Source: JAWXCE01 sp034440495
GTDB lineage: Bacteria; Pseudomonadota; Alphaproteobacteria; Rhizobiales; Rhodomicrobiaceae
NCBI GenBank assembly: GCA_034440495.1
Contig: JAWXCE010000061.1
Span: 11,645-75,644 of the forward strand
DNA length: 64,000 nucleotides
Reading direction: 5' to 3'
Shown here: positions 58,744-64,000 of the stretch, piece by piece
Numbering within the stretch: the stretch's first letter is position 1
Layout: every line of letters starts with the position of its first letter
Position numbers and translations under genes: made by a program
Notes under the pieces: generated by a model
What the model was told of the DNA's origin: nothing
Databases searched by the model: none
The model's input: only the letters and a program-made list of their open reading frames with translations

Positions 58744-60903
58744 ATGGGTAACATTTTAAATTTCAAGGACACCCCGTGGAGCCTCCCCGAAAGCGCCGCC
58801 GCCGCGCTGGGTGGAGAGGACTGGCTGACGCCAGAGGGCATCCCGGTAAAACCCATCTATCGCCCTGCAGATATTGAGGGGCTGGATTTCCTGCAGACAT
58901 ACCCCGGACTGCCGCCTTATCTGCGCGGGCCTTACCCTACGATGTATGTAGAGCAGCCATGGACGATTCGGCAATATGCTGGCTTCTCCACCGCCGAGGA
59001 CTCCAACGCCTTCTACCGCCGCAACCTCGCAGCCGGGCAAAAGGGGCTGTCCATTGCCTTCGATCTGGCCACCCATCGCGGCTACGATTCCGATCATCCG
59101 CGCGTGCGCGGCGACGTGGGCATGGCGGGCGTCGCTATTGACAGCATTTATGACATGCGCACCCTGTTCGACGGCATCCCGCTGTCGGAAATGAGCGTGT
59201 CGATGACCATGAACGGCGCCGTGCTGCCCGTACTGGCGCTTTTCATCACGGCGGGCGAAGAGCAGGGCGTCTCGCCGAAACAGCTCTCCGGCACCATTCA
59301 GAACGACATTCTTAAAGAATTCATGGTGCGCAACACATATATTTACCCGCCAAACCCATCAATGCGCATCGTGTCGGACATTTTCGCCTACACGTCGAAG
59401 GAGATGCCGAAGTTCAACTCCATTTCAATTTCCGGCTACCACATGCAGGAGGCGGGGGCGACCGCAGACCTCGAACTCGCCTACACCATCGCCGACGGCA
59501 TGGAATATGTCCGCGCTGGCATGAAAGCGGGCATGGACATCGACACCTTCGCCCCGCGCCTGTCGTTTTTCTGGGCCATCGGCATGAATTATTTCATGGA
59601 GGTGGCGAAGATGCGCGCCGCCCGCCTGCTATGGTCGAAGGCCATGAAGGATCTGGGCGCGAAAAATGCGAAGTCGCTGAGCCTGCGCGCGCATTGCCAA
59701 ACCTCCGGCTGGAGCCTCACCGCGCAGGACGTGTTCAACAACGTGACGCGCACCTGCGTGGAGGCGATGGCGGCGACGCACGGCGGCACGCAGAGCCTGC
59801 ACACCAACGCGCTCGACGAAGCGCTAGCGTTACCCACAGATTTCTCCGCCCGTATCGCCCGTAACACGCAGCTTTTTCTCATCAACGAGACGGGCACGTG
59901 CCGCGTCATAGACCCATGGGGTGGTAGTTATTATGTGGAGCGCCTGACGCACGATCTTGCCGTGAAAGCGCTGGCGCACATCGACGAGGTGGAGAAGCTC
60001 GGCGGCATGGCGAAGGCGATCGACGCCGGGTTGCCGAAAATGCGCATCGAGGAAGCCGCCGCCCGCACGCAGGCGCGCATTGACAGCGGCAAGCAGACCA
60101 TCGTCGGCATTAACAAGTATAAAGTGTCTGGCGACGAAAAGATTGACGTGCTGAAGGTAGATAACTCCGCCGTGCGAGGTGCCCAGATCGAGAAGCTCAA
60201 TCGCTTGCGCGCCGAACGCGACGAGGCTGCGGTAGAGCGGGCTTTGACCGAAATCACCGAAGCGGCGGCGTCTGGCGGCGGCAACCTGCTCGCGCTATCG
60301 GTCGAGGCGGCGCGCGCCAAGGCGACTGTCGGCGAAATCAGCCTCGCGATGGAGAAGGTTTATGGCCGTCACCGCGCCGAGACCCGCGCCATCTCGGGTG
60401 TTTACAGGCAGGAGATCGGGCAAATGAACGACGCGGTGCGCAATGTGGTCAGCATGGCGGAGGAGTTCGAGCGCCGCGACGGCCGACGCCCCCGCATCCT
60501 CATCGCCAAGGTGGGCCAGGACGGGCACGACCGGGGGCAGAAGGTGATCGCCTCCGCCTTCGCCGACTTAGGGTTTGACGTCGACATCGGCGCGCTGTTC
60601 GCTACGCCCGCCGAGGCCGCGCGGCAAGCGGTGGAGAACGACGTGCATATCTTGGGCATCTCATCACTCGCCGCTGGGCATTTAACCCTAGCGCCCGAGT
60701 TAAAGTCCGAACTAACCGCGCAAGGACGCCCGGACATCATGATGATCGTCGGCGGCGTTATCCCGCCGAGTGATTATGACGCGCTCTATGCAGCGGGCGC
60801 GACAGCCATTTTCGGCCCCGGCACCGTCATCGCCGACGCGGCCGCCGACCTCATCGGCAAGCTCAATGCTCAATTCGGCTATTCCCGCGAGGCCGCAGAG
60901 TGA
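58744..60903 (+). CDS. mutB: Methylmalonyl-CoA mutase large (alpha) subunit
   Basis: The 719-aa catalytic subunit. The substrate barrel includes RGPYPTMYVEQPWTIRQYAG and SVSMTMNGAVLPVLALFITA; the C-terminal cobalamin domain has KVGQDGHDRGQKVIASAF (DxHxxG ligand His) and IMMIVGGVIP. Length equals the bacterial norm. The stop overlaps the GTG start of the methyltransferase. No meaB chaperone or epimerase gene is in the window. Confidence 0.97.
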   Translation: MGNILNFKDTPWSLPESAAAALGGEDWLTPEGIPVKPIYRPADIEGLDFLQTYPGLPPYLRGPYPTMYVEQPWTIRQYAGFSTAEDSNAFYRRNLAAGQKGLSIAFDLATHRGYDSDHPRVRGDVGMAGVAIDSIYDMRTLFDGIPLSEMSVSMTMNGAVLPVLALFITAGEEQGVSPKQLSGTIQNDILKEFMVRNTYIYPPNPSMRIVSDIFAYTSKEMPKFNSISISGYHMQEAGATADLELAYTIADGMEYVRAGMKAGMDIDTFAPRLSFFWAIGMNYFMEVAKMRAARLLWSKAMKDLGAKNAKSLSLRAHCQTSGWSLTAQDVFNNVTRTCVEAMAATHGGTQSLHTNALDEALALPTDFSARIARNTQLFLINETGTCRVIDPWGGSYYVERLTHDLAVKALAHIDEVEKLGGMAKAIDAGLPKMRIEEAAARTQARIDSGKQTIVGINKYKVSGDEKIDVLKVDNSAVRGAQIEKLNRLRAERDEAAVERALTEITEAAASGGGNLLALSVEAARAKATVGEISLAMEKVYGRHRAETRAISGVYRQEIGQMNDAVRNVVSMAEEFERRDGRRPRILIAKVGQDGHDRGQKVIASAFADLGFDVDIGALFATPAEAARQAVENDVHILGISSLAAGHLTLAPELKSELTAQGRPDIMMIVGGVIPPSDYDALYAAGATAIFGPGTVIADAAADLIGKLNAQFGYSREAAE

Positions 60904-61535
60904 CGGACTCCGGCGCGGATAGCCAGGCGTTTTGGGACAAGCGCTATTCGGGCGAAACGATGGCGTTCGGCGCTGGGCCGAATGAGTTTCTTGCGGCTCA
61001 GGCGCATCTGCTGAAAGCGGGCATGCGCGCGCTGGTTCCAGGCGATGGTCAGGGGCGCAATGGCGTCTGGCTGGCGGAGCAAAACCTGATAGTGGACACG
61101 CTTGACATATCGCCAGTTGGCGTTGAGAAAGCCCAGGCGCTTGCGCGGCAGCGCGGCGTTACGATCAACGCGCAGCTCGCCGATCTGCTGACTTGGAATT
61201 GGCCGCAGGCAGAGTATGACGTTATCGCCTCGATTTACCTGCACTTTTTCGATGCCGACCGCGCGCGCATCCACGGCGCCATGCTGGCCGCGCTGAAACC
61301 CGGCGGCGTGCTCATCCTCGAAGCTTTTAACCCCGCTCAGCTTGAGATGCAGAAGACCGAAGGCTCCGGCGGGCCGAAAACCGCCGACATGCTATTCTCC
61401 GCCGAAAAACTGCGCGGCGATTTTATTGGCGCTGAAATCGAACTTTTGGAGGAAAGCGTTGTTGACCTTGCTGAGGGCCATCGCCACAAAGGGCGGGGCG
61501 CGGTGGTGCGGCTGATTGCCCGCCGCCCTGCGTGA
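60900..61535 (+). CDS. Class I SAM-dependent methyltransferase
   Basis: A 211-aa protein of the TehB/thiopurine-like methyltransferase type: FWDKRYSGETMAFGAGPNEF, the SAM-site LVPGDGQGRNGVWLAEQ and VDTLDISPVGVEKAQALARQ, and YDVIASIYLHFFDADRARIH. The GTG start overlaps the mutB stop. The substrate is unknown; small-molecule detoxification is typical of the family. Coupling to mutB may be only positional. Confidence 0.87.
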   Translation: MTDSGADSQAFWDKRYSGETMAFGAGPNEFLAAQAHLLKAGMRALVPGDGQGRNGVWLAEQNLIVDTLDISPVGVEKAQALARQRGVTINAQLADLLTWNWPQAEYDVIASIYLHFFDADRARIHGAMLAALKPGGVLILEAFNPAQLEMQKTEGSGGPKTADMLFSAEKLRGDFIGAEIELLEESVVDLAEGHRHKGRGAVVRLIARRPA

Positions 61536-61550
61536 AACTTGTGAGGGCCG

Positions 61551-62039
61551 ATGAGCTTTAGTCTATCCGACGCCGCCACATTCGGCGTTTTCTTGGGGGC
61601 GGTCGCCGCCGCCGCGCTTTTCGCCGGTCAATGGGCAGGGAATGATTGGTATCGCAACCTGGACAAACCGTCTTTTACCCCTCCCGATTGGGCATTCCCG
61701 GTCGCCTGGAGTATTCTTTACCTCATGATTGCTACGGCGGGGTGGTTCGTCTGGATGGCCCCCGAGAGCGGCAATCGCACTGCCGCACTAAACTTCTGGT
61801 ACGGGCAAATTTTCATCAACGCAGTATGGTCTTACATCTTCTTTGGCCGGAAGCAGTTGGATGTGGCGCTTGTTACGCTTACGATGATGTGGGCTTTGAT
61901 CATCGGCTTCATAATGAGCGCGTTACTGATTGACCAGCGTGCCGCATTACTGTTTATCCCCTATCTTATCTGGGTAACCTATGCCGGCCTGTTGAACGCC
62001 GTCATTTTGCTCATGAACCCAAACCCGCAGTACAGCTAA
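61551..62039 (+). CDS. tspO: TspO/MBR family membrane protein
   Basis: A 162-aa five-helix membrane protein. The family signature is visible as NDWYRNLDKPSFTPPDWAFP followed by VAWSILYLMIATAGWFVW, then FWYGQIFINAVWSYIFFG. TspO proteins bind tetrapyrroles and cholesterol-like ligands and act in oxidative or light-linked regulation in alphaproteobacteria. It follows the methyltransferase by 15 bp. Confidence 0.94.
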   Translation: MSFSLSDAATFGVFLGAVAAAALFAGQWAGNDWYRNLDKPSFTPPDWAFPVAWSILYLMIATAGWFVWMAPESGNRTAALNFWYGQIFINAVWSYIFFGRKQLDVALVTLTMMWALIIGFIMSALLIDQRAALLFIPYLIWVTYAGLLNAVILLMNPNPQYS

Positions 62040-62061
62040 CTCTGCCGACGCAGTGCGGGTA

Positions 62062-63213
62062 ATGGCGCAAAACTTACAACAGATTTACCGGGGGATGGTG
62101 GACGCTAGCGTCATCGTGGCCGATCCGGCGCAAGCGCTCGCCGTCGAGAAATTACAGATTCTGGCCAATCGGCTGAGCAGCTACACCCCGCCTGCCAAAA
62201 CGGATTTTCTCTCGTTCTTTACGCGCAAGCGAGGCGAAGTGCCTCGCGGACTGTATCTTTACGGCGGCGTAGGGCGCGGCAAAACCATGCTGATGGACAT
62301 GTTTTTTGCCACGGCGCCTTTCGAGAAAAAGCGGCGCGCACATTTTCATGAATTCATGGCCGATGTGCATGAACGAATTGCCACGGCGCGGGCGGGCGAG
62401 GCGGGAGAACCGCTAAAAACGGTGGCGGACAGCCTCGCATCCGAAGCCGGGCTTCTCTGCTTTGACGAACTTTTCGTCACTAACATCGCGGACGCAATGA
62501 TCCTCGGCCGCCTGTTCTCAGCGCTCTTCGAGCACGGCGTGGTGATAGTCGCCACGTCAAACGCGCATCCTGATGAGCTTTACAAGGATGGTCTTAATCG
62601 CCCGCTGTTCAAGCCATTCGTCGATCTCATCGAGGAAAAGATGGAGGTTCTGGCGCTGGAGTCCGCGAAGGATTATCGCCAGGAGAAACTGCTCGGATCG
62701 CCGCTGTATTTCACGCCTCTCGATAGCGCCTCGTCCGCATCGATGGATCGGCTGTGGCTCAAGCTCACCGGAAAGCCGCGCGGCGACGTCGAGACGCTCA
62801 CGGTCAAGGGGCGCGCGTTGACCGTGCCGCAGGCGGCGATGGGCGTCGCGCGGTTTGACTTCGCTGACCTGTGCGAGCAACCTCTGGGCGCTAGCGACTA
62901 TCTTGCACTCGCTCGCGCCTACCACATGATTTTCGTCGACGGCGTGCCGGTGATGACTCCGGACCGGCGCAATCATGCGCGGCGGTTCATCAGCTTTATC
63001 GATACGCTCTATGATCGGCGAACCGGGGTGGTAATGTCGGCGGAAGCCGAGCCGGATGCGCTTTATCCAAGCGGCGACGGAGCGGATCACTTCGAGCGCA
63101 CGGCCTCCCGCCTGATGGAGATGCGGAGCGACAGCTATATGGCGGGGCGCCGCGCATCACGAGAACGAGACCGACACTCCATCGCCGCAACCGATAAAAG
63201 CCTCGTGCTGTAA
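62062..63213 (+). CDS. zapE: Cell division protein ZapE (AFG1-like ATPase)
   Basis: A 383-aa AFG1/ZapE-family ATPase. Walker A is YGGVGRGKTMLMDMFF, Walker B LLCFDELFVTNIADAMIL, sensor region VIVATSNAHPDELYKDGLNR. In E. coli ZapE associates with the division ring under stress. The ATG at 62062 is chosen over a GTG at 62053. The C-terminus (GRRASRERDRHS) is basic. A small hairpin at 63222-63239 follows without a T-tract. Confidence 0.94.
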   Translation: MAQNLQQIYRGMVDASVIVADPAQALAVEKLQILANRLSSYTPPAKTDFLSFFTRKRGEVPRGLYLYGGVGRGKTMLMDMFFATAPFEKKRRAHFHEFMADVHERIATARAGEAGEPLKTVADSLASEAGLLCFDELFVTNIADAMILGRLFSALFEHGVVIVATSNAHPDELYKDGLNRPLFKPFVDLIEEKMEVLALESAKDYRQEKLLGSPLYFTPLDSASSASMDRLWLKLTGKPRGDVETLTVKGRALTVPQAAMGVARFDFADLCEQPLGASDYLALARAYHMIFVDGVPVMTPDRRNHARRFISFIDTLYDRRTGVVMSAEAEPDALYPSGDGADHFERTASRLMEMRSDSYMAGRRASRERDRHSIAATDKSLVL

Positions 63214-63279
63214 CGCGGCGGGGCATTTCAACGAATGCCAGACGCCACCAGCAAAACTTTAGCTAAAAGGAAATTATGC

Positions 63280-64000
63280 ATGGGCCGCACGCTCTCCCGA
63301 ATGATGCTCTTTGCCGCCGCAATTTTCACGTTTGCGCAAACGCTTAGCCCGCAGTCCGCAATAGCATCGGAAAAGCTGCGCTTTGCCGTCGGACCGTTCC
63401 AGCCGACCGCCGGCGACACGCGCAAGGCCTACGAGCCGTTCTTCAAACATATCGCCGACAAGCTCGGGCGCGAGTATGAACTGGTTGTCACCACAGACTG
63501 GGCCGGCATCGCGGTTGCTCTGGCGACGGGTCAGGTGGACGTCGCATGGATGGGGCCGTGGGGCTATGTGCTCTCCAATAACGAGGGCGGCACGCAGGCA
63601 ATCGCCACTGTGAAATACGACGGCAAGCCGACCTATCACTCGATCATCATGGCGCGCGCCGACGCTAAAGTTGAGAAATGGCCGGATGACGCGAAGGGTC
63701 TGCGCCTTTCGCTGGCCGATGTCGGCTCTACCTCCGGCTGGCTGATCCCGACATTCTGGTTCAAGACGAACGGCATCGACCCCAAGACCTATTTCCAGTA
63801 TCGCGACGGCGCCAGTCACGCGGCGCAGGCCATTTCCGTCATCAACGATCAGGTCGATCTGGCAAGCGATTTCGACCGCAACATCAACGTGCTCGTGGCG
63901 CGCGGGGCGATCAAGGCGGAGCAGATCAAGATCGTGTGGAAGTCCGAGCCGTTGCCGAACGATCCGCTCGTGGTACGCAAGGGATTTGACCCTGCATTGA
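63280..64000 (+). CDS. PhnD-like phosphonate/phosphite ABC binding protein, 5' part
   Basis: Cut by the right edge after 240 codons. Signal peptide MGRTLSRMMLFAAAIFTFAQ, cleavage near SAIA. The mature part shows the PhnD fold: LRFAVGPFQPTAGDTRKAYE, YELVVTTDWAGIAVALATGQ, VDVAWMGPWGYVL and the helix-capping STSGWLIPTFWF. The ligand could be phosphonate, phosphite or a related anion; permease and ATPase genes would lie beyond the edge. The ATG at 63280 has RBS AAAGGAAA; an overlapping ATG at 63276 is in another frame. Confidence 0.9.
   Translation, partial: MGRTLSRMMLFAAAIFTFAQTLSPQSAIASEKLRFAVGPFQPTAGDTRKAYEPFFKHIADKLGREYELVVTTDWAGIAVALATGQVDVAWMGPWGYVLSNNEGGTQAIATVKYDGKPTYHSIIMARADAKVEKWPDDAKGLRLSLADVGSTSGWLIPTFWFKTNGIDPKTYFQYRDGASHAAQAISVINDQVDLASDFDRNINVLVARGAIKAEQIKIVWKSEPLPNDPLVVRKGFDPAL

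Noticed and set aside
63222..63239. Hairpin GGCATT/AATGCC after zapE
   Set aside because: Six-base-pair stem with no T-tract in either direction; not called as a terminator.

Overview
The window is a 64 kb piece of an alphaproteobacterial chromosome, most likely from the Hyphomicrobiales (Rhizobiales). The reasons are the gene orders mnmE-mnmG-rsmG-parA-parB and leuS-lptE-holA, a CenR-like OmpR-family regulator next to an L,D-transpeptidase, EcfG-type stress promoters (GGAAC-N16/17-CGTT), paired methylmalonyl-CoA mutase subunits, and palindromic intergenic repeats of the kind common in that order. A genus cannot be named from the sequence. Coding density is high and most genes are housekeeping. 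No tRNA, rRNA, CRISPR array, prophage or intact insertion sequence was seen.

Layout. 1-6.1 kb: origin-proximal block of tRNA/rRNA modification and chromosome partition genes (mnmE 3' end, mnmG, rsmG, parA, parB) with a parS site inside rsmG. It is interrupted by a DUF3008 gene with a small upstream ORF and by a Uma2-family gene. 6.1-10.3 kb (minus): holA, lptE, leuS. 10.4-16.5 kb: a PLP-binding YggS protein, a 38-aa membrane protein, a divergent ArsR/SDR pair with an operator-like palindrome, a second Uma2 gene, an L,D-transpeptidase, a CenR-like response regulator, a cyclic-nucleotide-binding protein and a tyrosine-phosphatase-like protein. 16.6-19.5 kb: acs, a long palindromic repeat, and a DUF892 ferritin-like stress gene behind an EcfG promoter. 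20-27.4 kb: a bacterial alpha-2-macroglobulin and its partner pbpC. 27.4-33.5 kb (minus): trhO, a substrate-binding protein with an extra N-terminal domain, purH and a heparinase II/III-like protein. 34-36.1 kb: an FeS-containing PhrB-type photolyase and a secreted Gly/Ser/His/Asn-repeat protein. 36.4-39.8 kb (minus): a dctPQM-type TRAP transporter plus a 56-aa membrane protein. 40-43.5 kb: an IclR regulator, a decayed toxin/immunity remnant, and malate synthase A. 43.8-51.4 kb: carB, greA, a secreted protein, carA, a ChaN-like protein and an SDR. 51.4-55.2 kb: a candidate small RNA with a perfect terminator, RNase T2, DUF2066 and HerA-like genes. 55.2-64 kb: two palindromic repeats, small proteins, both methylmalonyl-CoA mutase subunits, a methyltransferase, TspO, ZapE, and the 5' part of a PhnD-like binding protein.

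How the genes work together. Acetyl-CoA synthetase, malate synthase A and methylmalonyl-CoA mutase fit acetate/C2 assimilation and propionyl-CoA disposal; the IclR gene and the TRAP organic-acid transporter between them suggest regulated organic-acid use. The alpha-2-macroglobulin/PbpC pair, lptE, L,D-transpeptidase and CenR-like regulator belong to envelope building and defence. The photolyase, DUF892, DUF3008, DUF4332 and CNB-domain genes look like stress functions, two of them under candidate EcfG promoters.

The points most worth a second look are the decayed toxin/immunity module at 41.0-41.7 kb, the EcfG promoters, the terminator-ended non-coding stretch at 51.4-51.7 kb, the repeat protein at 35.6-36.1 kb, the unannotated small membrane protein beside the TRAP genes, and the substrate-binding-protein fusion. 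I found no complete undescribed multi-gene system.
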